Source of the DNA: Floricoccus tropicus
GTDB lineage: Bacteria; Bacillota; Bacilli; Lactobacillales; Streptococcaceae
Length of the DNA: 64,000 nt
Direction: 5' to 3'
Assembly (NCBI RefSeq): GCF_001832905.1
Contig: NZ_MKIR01000023.1
Coordinates: forward strand, 51,149 to 115,148
Below are positions 49,970 to 59,908 of the stretch, one piece after another. The notes under the pieces are model-generated. The model saw only the letters and a list, made by a program, of their open reading frames with translations, was not told the origin of the DNA and did no database searches. Each line of letters opens with the position of its first letter. Within the stretch, counting starts at the first letter, position 1. A program made the position numbers and the translations under genes.

Positions 49970-52231
49970 TTATTTTGGAGCAATGTAAGTTACACCACTT
50001 GAAAGAGCAATATCGTTAGGAATGATTCTATAAGAAACTTTTCCTAGGCCTAATACATTACTTTCTGATATCAATATCCCATCAGCTGTAACAGCCTCAA
50101 CAAATGCTACGTGACCGTAAAAGCCATCAGCACCAGCAACACCTGGTTTGAAACTAATTGCATAACCAGCTTCTGGTGTTGATGATACTTCATACCCTCT
50201 AGCGAGTCCGGTAACACCCCAATCACCTCCGTTACCCATTGTTTCTCCAACACTTCCTCCAAGTTGTTTAATTCGATTATATACATACCATGTACATTGC
50301 CCAACAGGGTATGAACCACTTAGATTATAGTTAAAACCATTGTATTCAGGGAAATCAATAGCATCTTTATATTGCTCTGGGATTCCATCAAGACTTTGGA
50401 TAGAGACACCTGATTCTCCTTTGGGATCATCAAATCGAGTTAAATTATAAGCCGCAATAATTGAATTCAACTTATTACTATATTGAGTATCTGTAGCATA
50501 TTTACCAGTCAAATGCTCCGTAGCCTGTAAATAATTTTTCGCTTCAGAACGCCAAGCCCCTTTATAAATTGAAGAATTACCGCTGATTCCTTCTCTGATA
50601 AGAGAGACATAATCTTCTAATGATTGAGACGCACTACTGTACACTCTAAACGGAGCTTGAATAGAATATAACTGACCATTTCCATTATCTTCTTGGGTAG
50701 TAAATACAGCTGAAGCTTGACCCCCACCGCCTTTCACACCAAATAAATTATTATATGGTGCTCGAGATAAACCACTAGTTCCAGACCCACTTTCAAGTAT
50801 GGCCTGAGCAATCATAACAGATGCAAAAACATCATATTTTTGGCCTAATTCTCTTGCACTATCACCAATACTTTCTACAAAATCTCTAGTAAGCTGTGTT
50901 GGTTTAAAATCTGCAGAAGCTGCATAATTTTTGACTAAGCTTTCTCCATAAGAATTCAATTTTTTATCTTCAGAGGTCTTTACTGCATAGTCAGGTGCAA
51001 CTATACGATCATATTTTAATTTAGAATCTTTCTCTTTTGAAGCTTTTTTTGTGCTGATAGTAAGAATCTTAACTCCCGATTTTTCAATAGGTCTTTCTTC
51101 TAATTTTTCATCAGATTTATTTTGATTTTTTTCAATTGAAGATTCCGCCTTCTTTGGTTCTTCAGGGAAATCATCAGATAAAATAACCTTATTATTACCT
51201 AAATAGATACCAACTTTATTTGAGTCTTTCCATACTAATATATCACCAATTTTTGCTTTTTTAATATCTACATTTTCACCAGATTTATTAATTTCATCAA
51301 GATTATTACCTAGCGCAACTCCAAAAACTTTATTATAGACATAATTTGGAAAATACTGATTATTGAATGATTTATCTTTTTCATTTCCATCTTGAACTTT
51401 ATCTGCATCTGCATTGTAAGGTTTTCCAAGTTGTTTTAAAGCCTCTACAATAATTGCAGCCTGAGCTTTATCATCAAGTGACGAAAGTAATGGCAATACA
51501 AAACCATTTAAGTTTGACTTAGTAATGCTATCAACAAGTAAATCTTTAGAGACGTTATCAGCAGTAATTGTACCTGTAATATATGGATTTACATTTTGAG
51601 TCTGAGAATATTGTTGAGTGCTTTCATTTGGTTTTTGTTGATTCTTGTCAGATCCAGTAGATGGCTGACCATTATTTGAATTCGGTTTTTTATTGTCTGA
51701 TGGTGAAGTTGTACTTGAAGTAGCAGAAGTTTTTGAACTTGAAGTCGCACTACTTGAATTTGATGTACTCGGTTTTGAACTATTATTACTAGAACCTGAA
51801 GTTACGGAACTAGATGAACTAGTAGAACTTGCAGAATTTGATTCCGATGTCTGTTGTGAACTTGGTGAAGTTTCTGTAGTCTCAACAGTTGTTGTTGTTT
51901 CAGAAGATGGCTCAGTAATATTATTATCTTCTGAATCGGAAATACCTTCTGATGGTTTTACAGGTTCTTCAGTTGTAGTTTGTACAGAAGGTGTTGTTAC
52001 TATATCTTCAGAATTTACTTCAACTGGTGAACTGATTGGTTGCTCAGAAGTAGTATTTTCTTGTGTTACTATTTGATCTATATTATCTTTATTTTCAGTT
52101 GTCGAATTAGCAACTGTTGATTGTGTTTCATCAACAGTTGTTGCTGCTGCTAAAATTGGTGATGATTGCGAAAAAAGTAACAGCATCAAACTTGCACTTG
52201 ACAGTGACTTTCTAATTTTTTTATTTTCCAA
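49970..52231 (-). CDS. Secreted modular peptidoglycan hydrolase (NlpC/P60-like, GH73, CHAP)
   Basis: 753 residues. A signal peptide (LMLLLFSQSSPILAAA) is followed by a Ser/Thr-rich linker to about residue 215. Next is an NlpC/P60-like domain (LKQLGKPYNADAD...IGDILVWKDSNKVGIYLGNN) that lacks the expected catalytic cysteine. Then come a glucosaminidase-type GH73 domain (ASVMIAQAILESGSGTSGLS) and a C-terminal CHAP domain with intact Cys and His (VGQCTWYVYNR, GHVAFVEAV). It should cleave wall glycan and peptide, for example in cell separation. No anchor motif is seen. The start is TTG with GGAGG about 11 nt upstream. Confidence 0.88.
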   Translation of the reverse strand: MENKKIRKSLSSASLMLLLFSQSSPILAAATTVDETQSTVANSTTENKDNIDQIVTQENTTSEQPISSPVEVNSEDIVTTPSVQTTTEEPVKPSEGISDSEDNNITEPSSETTTTVETTETSPSSQQTSESNSASSTSSSSSVTSGSSNNSSKPSTSNSSSATSSSKTSATSSTTSPSDNKKPNSNNGQPSTGSDKNQQKPNESTQQYSQTQNVNPYITGTITADNVSKDLLVDSITKSNLNGFVLPLLSSLDDKAQAAIIVEALKQLGKPYNADADKVQDGNEKDKSFNNQYFPNYVYNKVFGVALGNNLDEINKSGENVDIKKAKIGDILVWKDSNKVGIYLGNNKVILSDDFPEEPKKAESSIEKNQNKSDEKLEERPIEKSGVKILTISTKKASKEKDSKLKYDRIVAPDYAVKTSEDKKLNSYGESLVKNYAASADFKPTQLTRDFVESIGDSARELGQKYDVFASVMIAQAILESGSGTSGLSRAPYNNLFGVKGGGGQASAVFTTQEDNGNGQLYSIQAPFRVYSSASQSLEDYVSLIREGISGNSSIYKGAWRSEAKNYLQATEHLTGKYATDTQYSNKLNSIIAAYNLTRFDDPKGESGVSIQSLDGIPEQYKDAIDFPEYNGFNYNLSGSYPVGQCTWYVYNRIKQLGGSVGETMGNGGDWGVTGLARGYEVSSTPEAGYAISFKPGVAGADGFYGHVAFVEAVTADGILISESNVLGLGKVSYRIIPNDIALSSGVTYIAPK

Positions 52232-52349
52232 TTAATACTATCCTCCCTAGATTGTATAACTTACCTAATTATAGCTAATTTTCATAACTCTTTCAAGAAA
52301 GAGCTATATAAAAATATACGAAAAACAGTAAAATACATATCAAATTAAA

Positions 52350-52769
52350 TTAAAAAGACTTTTCAATTCTATCTAAAAAAGAAGATAGTGCTTTTAATTC
52401 ATTTTTACTGAAATCTTTTTCAATTAACGTAATCATTCCTTCAAAAATTTCTCCAATTTCTACGGCTAATTTATTTCCAGATTCAGTAAGATATAAATTT
52501 TTTTGTCTTTCATTATCTTTCTTAGTCTCTCTAATAATCAATTCTTTTTTTTCAAGTGGTTTGAGTATATTAGTTACGGTAGCATCTGATTTACCTATAT
52601 ACTTTGCAATATCTTTTTGAATAGCTCCAGGATGTTCATGGATAAAATTAATACATCTAGATTGTTGACTGTTTAAATGTAGTTTTTTAAACCTCTCACT
52701 GATATACTCTTGCTGCAAATTGCTTATATGATATATTTTTTCAGAAATACTTAGATTGTTTTTTTCCAT
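52350..52769 (-). CDS. MarR-family transcriptional regulator
   Basis: 139 residues, a winged helix: GAIQKDIAKYIGKSDATVTNILKPLEKKELIIRE followed by the wing (DNERQKNLYLTESG). Such regulators respond to phenolics, oxidants or drugs. It lies near a broken azoreductase and a DHA2 exporter, its plausible targets. No redox cysteine is present, so a ligand-responsive type is likelier. GAGGT precedes the ATG. Confidence 0.88.
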   Translation of the reverse strand: MEKNNLSISEKIYHISNLQQEYISERFKKLHLNSQQSRCINFIHEHPGAIQKDIAKYIGKSDATVTNILKPLEKKELIIRETKKDNERQKNLYLTESGNKLAVEIGEIFEGMITLIEKDFSKNELKALSSFLDRIEKSF

Positions 52770-52883
52770 CTTTACCTCAATTTTATTATAATTCGATAAC
52801 TACTTTAATACCATTTATTTTAATGCTCATTTAAAGCTTTTGCCTAAAATTATATCATATAAAATGTTTATTTCTATATAAAA

Positions 52884-52920
52884 ATAAAAGGCAAAACTAA
52901 AATTTAGTCCTGACTTTTAT
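52884..52920 (-). terminator. Weak hairpin after the small membrane protein gene
   Basis: ATAAAAG/CTTTTAT with an inner ACTAAA/TTTAGT hairpin, just past the stop of the 83-residue membrane protein gene. AT-rich and of modest strength. Confidence 0.4.
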
Positions 52921-52932
52921 TATTACAAGTTT

Positions 52933-53184
52933 TTATAGACTCTTCACTTTTAATCTATTTTTATAGATGACATATAGATTAAATATATATAATCCTACAA
53001 GAATGATTACTACTGCTTTATTTGTTTTTGGTCCTACAAATTGCCCAATTATTGCTAAAGGGTTTAAAAATAATACCCAATAATTTTTTTGAAGATTATT
53101 TTTTGTAAATACTAACATTAAGATAGTGAGAACAATAATCATCATAAGAATAATTACTTGGGGTGAGAAAAAAATATTTGACAT
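52933..53184 (-). CDS. Small membrane protein (83 aa)
   Basis: Three hydrophobic stretches (VIILMMIIVLTILMLVF, YWVLFLNPLAIIGQFVG, AVVIILVGLYIFNLYVIY) and a basic end. GGAGAAG precedes the ATG. It sits between the MarR gene and the broken azoreductase. No family recognised. Confidence 0.6.
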   Translation of the reverse strand: MSNIFFSPQVIILMMIIVLTILMLVFTKNNLQKNYWVLFLNPLAIIGQFVGPKTNKAVVIILVGLYIFNLYVIYKNRLKVKSL

Positions 53185-53215
53185 TATAACTTCTCCTTCT
53201 TTAAATTTTCTTCAA

Positions 53216-53837
<622 letters not shown>

Positions 53838-54009
53838 AGTTAATCTCCTTGATTATTATTATTTATTAATCGTGACCTAAAGTTAGATAAAACAAAGAAC
53901 ATTTAAGCAATAAATTTTTTGAATAATGAGCAAAGATTATTTAAAAGCTTTAAAGTTCAAAAGCTCATATGTAATAAATATTAACAATTCTTCTATTAAC
54001 AAACAAAGT

Positions 54010-54040
54010 TTGACTTAGCCATTAGCATATATGTTATAAT
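54010..54040 (+). promoter_or_regulatory. Possible promoter of the DHA2 exporter gene
   Basis: TTGACT (54010-54015) and TATAAT (54035-54040) with a long 19-nt spacer and a TG two bases before the -10. It would give a leader of about 230 nt. The preceding stretch 53838-54009 shows nothing recognisable. Confidence 0.45.
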
Positions 54041-54124
54041 ATTTAATGGAATTTTGTGCTGTTTTTAGTTATCTATCTACATGAATTCTATACATTACTT
54101 TTAAATCACTGTTTTTTTATAAAC

Positions 54125-54184
54125 ACTTGTAACTACAAGTATTTATGTTTAAAGAATATATTTTATTCAGATAGTTGTCAACTA
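54125..54184. promoter_or_regulatory. Two inverted repeats upstream of the DHA2 exporter gene
   Basis: ACTTGTA-AC-TACAAGT (54125-54140) is a perfect 7-bp inverted repeat and TAGTTG-T-CAACTA (54172-54184) a perfect 6-bp one. The second resembles MarR-family operators. Both lie within about 160 bp of the start codon. Confidence 0.5.
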
Positions 54185-54280
54185 AAAAGTTGTAATTAAA
54201 AGTAATAAGTGTTAAAATCCTTTTTATCACTTATTTATTTATGGTTACAAAATCAATTAATTAAAAGAAAAGGAGTTATT

Positions 54281-55687
54281 GTGCAAAAAAATTCAACATC
54301 GAAAGAAATTATTATTCTAATTACAGTCTGCATATTCGTACTTATGTCAACTTTAGACTCAAGTATCGTAAATATCGCTCTTCCAACAATCTGTAAGGAA
54401 CTGAATATTACACAGAGTCAAGGTAGTCTGATTGTATCTAGTTACCTTTTGGTAATCTGCTGTAGTCTACTTCCCTTCGGAAAACTAGGAGATTTATATG
54501 GAAAATCAAAGGTTTTTAAAATTGGAGGAATCATTTTCGTTCTAGGTTCACTATTATGTGGTATCAGTACTAGTCTTCCAATGCTTATAGGTGCTAGGGT
54601 TGTACAAGCTATCGGTTCAGGGATGACTATGAGTACTAACAACGGAATAATCACTGAAGCATTCCCAGCAAATCAGCGTGGTAAAGCTCTGGGGACTGTT
54701 GGTGCTTTCGTATCAATCGGTGCTATTGCAGGGCCCGGTCTCGGAGGTTTGATTCTAAATAGCTTCACATGGCACTATATATTTTTAATAAACATCCCAA
54801 TCGGAATCATTGCAATCATCGCAAGCTTCCTTGTACTTCCTAAAAATCATCCTGCTAAAAATACTCAACTTGATTACAATGGAGCAATTACACTTTCAGC
54901 AGTTATTCTATCTTTCTATGGATTTATTACCCTTATTCAAGATAAGGGGATTACAAATATCCTAACACTTGCATGTTTAGTTATTTGTATTCTTACTTTC
55001 TATCTTTTCATTAAGGTCGAAAATAGTATTGATTATCCTTTGATTAACTTAAGTTTATTTAAAAATAAACTATTTACAGGTAGTTTAATAAGTGCATTTC
55101 TAGTATTCATTTCAGCATTCTTCTATACAATGATTATGCCTTTCTATCTTCAAGAAGTTCGTGGTTATAATCCAAGTAAGGCTGGACTTATCATGATGGT
55201 CTTTCCACTAATACAAATCGTCTTTTCTCCTATTGCGGGTGCATTAGCAGATAAATACAACAAACAAAGACTTACATTTTTCGGTCTTGTGTTACTAGCC
55301 ATTGGTCAACTTTTATATAGCTTCTGGGGCATTGATACATCAATTATTGTGGTAATCATGGGTATTGCCGTTTCAGCATTTGGGAATACACTCTTCCAAG
55401 CTCCAAACAACACAATTATTATGAGTTCAGTTGAACCAAAAGACCTTGGAATAGCAGGTGCTTTAAACGCTTTATCTCGAAACCTTGGAATGGTCCTTGG
55501 TGTTGCAATATCAACTCTCGTTCTAAATTTCTCAGTTGATAAGTTTGCAGGTCACCACATGCAAAGCATTACAGAAAATAGTTCATACTTTGTAAGTGCA
55601 ATGCACGTCACATTCCTAATATCACTTACAATCTGTGTACTTGCAATTTTCTTTAACGGAATGAACCAAGTAAAAAACAAAAAATAA
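54281..55687 (+). CDS. DHA2-family (14-helix) multidrug efflux transporter
   Basis: 468 residues from the GTG at 54281, with AAAGGAG 6 nt upstream. The N-terminal membrane segment holds LDSSIVNIALPTI, motif A appears as GKLGDLYGKSKVF and motif C as SIGAIAGPGLGGLI, features of EmrB/QacA-type proton-drug antiporters. It exports toxic compounds at the cost of the proton gradient. It stands alone with its own terminator, near a MarR regulator. Confidence 0.88.
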   Translation: MQKNSTSKEIIILITVCIFVLMSTLDSSIVNIALPTICKELNITQSQGSLIVSSYLLVICCSLLPFGKLGDLYGKSKVFKIGGIIFVLGSLLCGISTSLPMLIGARVVQAIGSGMTMSTNNGIITEAFPANQRGKALGTVGAFVSIGAIAGPGLGGLILNSFTWHYIFLINIPIGIIAIIASFLVLPKNHPAKNTQLDYNGAITLSAVILSFYGFITLIQDKGITNILTLACLVICILTFYLFIKVENSIDYPLINLSLFKNKLFTGSLISAFLVFISAFFYTMIMPFYLQEVRGYNPSKAGLIMMVFPLIQIVFSPIAGALADKYNKQRLTFFGLVLLAIGQLLYSFWGIDTSIIVVIMGIAVSAFGNTLFQAPNNTIIMSSVEPKDLGIAGALNALSRNLGMVLGVAISTLVLNFSVDKFAGHHMQSITENSSYFVSAMHVTFLISLTICVLAIFFNGMNQVKNKK

Positions 55688-55714
55688 AAGGACTATGAAA
55701 GTCCAATTATCAAT

Positions 55715-55740
55715 GCGAAGCCTTATGGTTTCGCTTTTTT
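55715..55740 (+). terminator. Terminator of the DHA2 exporter gene
   Basis: GCGAAGCC pairs with GGTTTCGC around TTAT, followed by seven T. A smaller GGACT/AGTCC hairpin precedes it. Confidence 0.85.
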
Positions 55741-56321
55741 TATAAATATATAGCATAAAGTCTTACTTCAACTACATCTTTACAAATCTTTTCTAGTTTT
55801 TCTTTTTCCGAATACGATGCCTGAAAAAGCATATCTTCAGCAAAATAAGCATTTACGTCAGCATCAGAAAGTCTTATTGTCTGTCTAACTTCTTTCGGTC
55901 TACATCTAAGATAAGTAAATTCACTTTTTTGTACAAAACCAACTTTTCTGTAAAAATCATTTGCTGGCTTATCATCCTGTGTCCAAAGTTCACAATAGGA
56001 AAAAGATTTTCTTTTAAGTTCTTCCTTAACTTTTTCCCACAAGGAATTTGCAATACCCTTACCACGATAAGATGGGAGTACGCCAAGATTCCAGATAATG
56101 GCTCCGTTTTCTTTATTTTGTGTCAAATCATCTGAATTTAATTCGACATCAATGAAACCAACAACTTTTCCATCTTCAATTGCTAGATATTCTAATGAAT
56201 GATTTGGATACTTTTCTTTTTCTTTTTTAACATCCTTATAGTAGGTAGAATCTAAGAAGGAAAGTAGCCTACATTCAACCCAATCCTTCTCATCTTCGAC
56301 ACAATATTCCCTAATTTCCAT
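55740..56321 (-). CDS. GNAT-family acetyltransferase
   Basis: 193 residues. The acetyl-CoA motif is WNLGVLPSYRGKGIANSLWEKV (residues about 84-105), preceded by YLAIEDGKVVGFIDVEL and followed by NDFYRKVGFVQ. It overlaps the phosphohexomutase gene end by 11 nt, so both are probably cotranscribed. Substrate unknown. Confidence 0.85.
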   Translation of the reverse strand: MEIREYCVEDEKDWVECRLLSFLDSTYYKDVKKEKEKYPNHSLEYLAIEDGKVVGFIDVELNSDDLTQNKENGAIIWNLGVLPSYRGKGIANSLWEKVKEELKRKSFSYCELWTQDDKPANDFYRKVGFVQKSEFTYLRCRPKEVRQTIRLSDADVNAYFAEDMLFQASYSEKEKLEKICKDVVEVRLYAIYL

Positions 56322-57840
56322 TTAATTCCAATAAAACCTCATTTAATTTTTCTTTATTAACATTCGGGTAATTATCAAAGAAAGGTTTTAAATCTTCTAA
56401 AACCAGTTTTACTTTCCCAGGTTCATCAATTTCTACCTGTAAAACTAAAAGTGGTTCGTGCAAACTCATGCGAAGTAAAAACCAACCTGAACCATATTTA
56501 CCACTAGTATTAAATCTAACACCCTCATGATTTGCTGTATCAATTTTAAATCCAGCTACATCAGCATTATCAATATCTAAAATAACTCTTTCTCCAAGTT
56601 TACGATAATCATCGTCTTCAAGCTTAAAACGTACTTCTTGAACTTCTGATGGTTGATTAAGATTTTCAATCAAATCAGATAGACTACGACCTTCTTCTGT
56701 AAGTTTAGGTAAAAGCATAAATATTTTAGCGACAACATAAGCTCCATCATCTAGGAAATAATTTTCTTTGAAAGCAGCGTGACCACTAGTTTCTATAGCT
56801 AGATGTGTCTCAACACCTTCATTGTTAAGGTCAATTGCCTTATTAATTACATTTCTATATCCTGAAATGTAACGAACTTGTTTACCTCCAAGACTTTCAA
56901 TAAATGTCTTAAGATGACTCGATGTTGGAGAATTTGTAACGATACTTGTATGGGGATATTCGTCAAGCACAATATGGCTAAGAACAGCAATTAGGTTATT
57001 TCTGTTTAATAAGTCACCTGTTGCGGTAACCAAAGCTGAACGGTCAACATCAGTATCAAATATAATTCCTAGGTCAGCCTTATTATTAAGAACAGCAGAC
57101 TTAATAGCTTCCATAGCTTCCTTGTTATCAGGATTTGGAATATGATTTGGGAAAGTTCCGTCCGGCTCTAAGAATTGAGAACCAGTAATATCTCCACCAA
57201 GTTCCTTGACAACTTTTTCAGCAAAGAATCCACCCGCACCATTACCTGCATCCACTATTACTTTAAGTCTAGCAAGAGGTTTTTCATTTCCTCCAGCTCC
57301 TGCAATTATTTTTGCAACCATATCTTTTGCATATGGAGTTAGAAGGTCCGCTTCTTCAACTACGCCTGTTTTCCCATTTGAATTTTCAGCATAAGAGCTT
57401 GAAAGAATTTCTTTAATATCTGATTTTTCTGCACCTCCAGTTTTGTCGAAGAATTTGAGTCCATTGAAATAATATGGAAGATGGCTGGCTGTAAGCATAA
57501 TGGTGAAATCACAGTCGAACTCTTCAAATTGAGTCGCCATAAACATGGCTGGCGTTGTAGCAAGACCGAAATCTATTACGTTAACTCCTTGTTGAATGAA
57601 ACTTTCAACTAAGGCATCTTTTAATTCTGGACCCGTGATTCTACTATCACGACCTATTCCAACTAATAAATCACCTGCTAAGTATTTAGAATTATTATTT
57701 TCGTTTTTTGAACGAAACCAAGAAACTGCACCTTTAGCAATTTCTTTAACTTCTTTAGTTGTCAAATTTGCTTTATATTCTTCTGTAGAAATGGCAATTC
57801 CACGAATATCTGAACCATTTTGTAATTTCTCTAAATTCAT
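56311..57840 (-). CDS. Phosphomannomutase/phosphoglucomutase family enzyme
   Basis: 509 residues. The start has GSDIRGIA and the catalytic phosphoserine lies in TASHLPYYFNGLKF near residue 117; the metal loop is DTDVDRSALV near 262 and the sugar-binding loop is ETSGHAAF near 350. It interconverts hexose 1- and 6-phosphates. The insertion-rich length differs from GlmM (about 450 residues), so mannose or glucose phosphates are likelier than glucosamine. AAGGAAG precedes the ATG. Confidence 0.85.
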   Translation of the reverse strand: MNLEKLQNGSDIRGIAISTEEYKANLTTKEVKEIAKGAVSWFRSKNENNNSKYLAGDLLVGIGRDSRITGPELKDALVESFIQQGVNVIDFGLATTPAMFMATQFEEFDCDFTIMLTASHLPYYFNGLKFFDKTGGAEKSDIKEILSSSYAENSNGKTGVVEEADLLTPYAKDMVAKIIAGAGGNEKPLARLKVIVDAGNGAGGFFAEKVVKELGGDITGSQFLEPDGTFPNHIPNPDNKEAMEAIKSAVLNNKADLGIIFDTDVDRSALVTATGDLLNRNNLIAVLSHIVLDEYPHTSIVTNSPTSSHLKTFIESLGGKQVRYISGYRNVINKAIDLNNEGVETHLAIETSGHAAFKENYFLDDGAYVVAKIFMLLPKLTEEGRSLSDLIENLNQPSEVQEVRFKLEDDDYRKLGERVILDIDNADVAGFKIDTANHEGVRFNTSGKYGSGWFLLRMSLHEPLLVLQVEIDEPGKVKLVLEDLKPFFDNYPNVNKEKLNEVLLELNGN

Positions 57841-57890
57841 TTTTTCTTCCTTTTGTTTTGATATTTTTATTATAGCAAATAATAATTCAA

Positions 57891-57921
57891 AAGACCCATC
57901 AATATATGATTGATGAGTCTT
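57891..57921 (-). terminator. Terminator of pckA
   Basis: AAGAC and CATCAAT arms pair with ATTGATG and GTCTT around a 5-nt loop, one mismatch, with a T-rich tail on the minus strand, 14 nt after the pckA stop. Confidence 0.75.
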
Positions 57922-57934
57922 AAATAATCGAATA

Positions 57935-59581
57935 TTAAAGTACGTTAACTACTTTCTCCATTGTTTCACGCGCCTCAACCGGTAATGCATGGTATCCTTC
58001 TAAGATATCTTCTTGCTTATTGATAAAGTCAAGACGAGTTTGCATGCGACCACGAACTTTATCTCTATATGCTGGATCTGAAAAGTCAACATCATATCCA
58101 TCTACTTCAAGATAAGATACACCTTCCAATGGTCCATAATCAATGAAATTAGTTGTTCCGTTAATGATATTTTCAATAGATCCAAGAGTAACTTGTGGTG
58201 TCACTTTCTTATCGCCATAGAATCCTGTATTTAAGATATAACAATCTACTCCATCTTTTGCAAGCAAATTGCGGAAATCTTTATAGTCTTCCCCTAGGGC
58301 ATAAGAACGGAATGGGTTAGCATAAGGTTCTATTACAAGATCATCTCTGTTAACATTTCCTACTACATTTTCTGCAGTTGAACGTTTTGTAGCAAGTGTA
58401 AGACCAAATACTGCAGCAAGTACTGGATCATCAATTTTTACAACTGGTGGAAGACTATCATCTTTCATAATCCAATACACAGCATCAATACTTTCATCCA
58501 GATGATCAACTCTATTTGGAGTCACATAACGTGACTTAACAGTACGTCCATTACCATTACGAACGTCTTGCATGATAATCACTTTTTTGCCTTCATCATC
58601 AAGTGTAATACCTACATTTTGACAAGTTAAAAAGTAATCTACTGCATCTTTGGTCAAATCATAATCTTGAACTTTATCAAAATATGCAGGTTCTAATGCT
58701 GTAGTTGAGCCATTATCATGATTGATAACAAAAGCATCATCATGTAGAACTACCACTTTCCCATCACCTTTTGGTTTTGATAAAGTAATTGTAGACTTAC
58801 CTGATCCTGATAATCCAAATGCTGCCATTGTATATTTCTTATCAGGTAGTTGATATTGTTTCATACCACCGTGACAAGCTACAAATCCGTTGCGGTGTGC
58901 AGTTGCCCAAGCAAGAGTTAAAGTTGCTTTTTTAAGTTCTCCAAAATAACGAAGCCCAAGAATTGCTGCTACATTGTGAGCAGGATCAAATAAAGCTAGT
59001 CCATATGGAAAATCTGGATGTGACCATTCAGGATTTGCATAAACATATATATCATCTTCATCATAATCACGTGAAGTTTTATATAGTTCTTCTTCTTTTT
59101 CAGTTACGATTTGGAAATTAACTAAATATGAATACAAATTGTTTGCATATTGTTTAGGAACCATCAAATGCGCATGCGCCATGAAATCACGATCCAATCC
59201 AACAACTACATTTCCTTCTAAAAATTCTTGATCATTTCCAGTAAAGATTGCTTCACGTAAGATTCCTTGATAGTAGTCTTCATCAACACCAGGTTGACCA
59301 ATTATTACACGTGCTGCTGCAGTACGTCCAACAACTTTTCCGTCATTGAATACTAAGATGCTTGCATCTTCAGGTAACCCCAAGTCCTCGTTATGACTAA
59401 TTGGCATGTCTGTAACAATAGTTCCCGGAACATTTTTTGCAATTTCATAGGCTTGAGATAAGTTTTCAACTTTTTCAACATTATTACCATAAAAAGCAGT
59501 CTCAATTATTGCCTTAAAACTTGATAATAATTTATTTTCACTGTTAACTTGATCTCTCTTGAAAGTTTCAACTGTAGACAT
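57935..59581 (-). CDS. pckA: Phosphoenolpyruvate carboxykinase (ATP)
   Basis: 548 residues, usual length. Kinase loop GLSGSGKSTIT near residue 255, metal site VLHDDAFVI near 278 and the conserved RYVTPNRVDH are present. It makes PEP from oxaloacetate in gluconeogenesis, or runs in reverse to make ATP during succinate formation. With glycerate kinase, dhaKLM and icd nearby, central carbon balance is a theme. Ribosome site TGGAGAAG. A palindrome of cop-box type overlaps its transcription start. Confidence 0.95.
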   Translation of the reverse strand: MSTVETFKRDQVNSENKLLSSFKAIIETAFYGNNVEKVENLSQAYEIAKNVPGTIVTDMPISHNEDLGLPEDASILVFNDGKVVGRTAAARVIIGQPGVDEDYYQGILREAIFTGNDQEFLEGNVVVGLDRDFMAHAHLMVPKQYANNLYSYLVNFQIVTEKEEELYKTSRDYDEDDIYVYANPEWSHPDFPYGLALFDPAHNVAAILGLRYFGELKKATLTLAWATAHRNGFVACHGGMKQYQLPDKKYTMAAFGLSGSGKSTITLSKPKGDGKVVVLHDDAFVINHDNGSTTALEPAYFDKVQDYDLTKDAVDYFLTCQNVGITLDDEGKKVIIMQDVRNGNGRTVKSRYVTPNRVDHLDESIDAVYWIMKDDSLPPVVKIDDPVLAAVFGLTLATKRSTAENVVGNVNRDDLVIEPYANPFRSYALGEDYKDFRNLLAKDGVDCYILNTGFYGDKKVTPQVTLGSIENIINGTTNFIDYGPLEGVSYLEVDGYDVDFSDPAYRDKVRGRMQTRLDFINKQEDILEGYHALPVEARETMEKVVNVL

Positions 59582-59615
59582 ATTTTCTTCTCCATCTCTC
59601 TTTAAAAAGTAAAGG

Positions 59616-59638
59616 CTTACATTTGTAAGTTAATTATA
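59616..59638 (-). promoter_or_regulatory. pckA -10 element with cop-box-like operator
   Basis: TATAAT on the minus strand (59638-59633), with no good -35, is followed by CTTACA-TT-TGTAAG (59616-59629), containing TACAnnTGTA as in the copA operator. The rest of the gene-free stretch, 59640-59908, is AT-rich with nothing recognisable. Confidence 0.5.
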
Positions 59639-59908
59639 TAACACTTATGACTAAAAGTCTTTGAAAAATCAGTAAAAAAACACAAAAATATAAAATATTT
59701 TCAAAGAAGAATTTTATACTTTACTTGCTAGTTTCTCAATTTGTGACTTTTGATTTTTCTAAAATTTAATTGGTAAATGCGACTAGCTATTTCATATACT
59801 GAAACAACTGATATTTAACAATTTGATAATTAATTTTATATTTTTCAACATATCAAGTACTTAAACATAAAAATCATCAAATATATAATCTGATGATTCT
59901 TTAGTTTT

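Noticed and set aside
51693..52076. 127-residue acidic plus-strand frame
   Set aside because: It is the complement of the Ser/Thr-rich linker of the wall hydrolase; composition is entirely explained by that.
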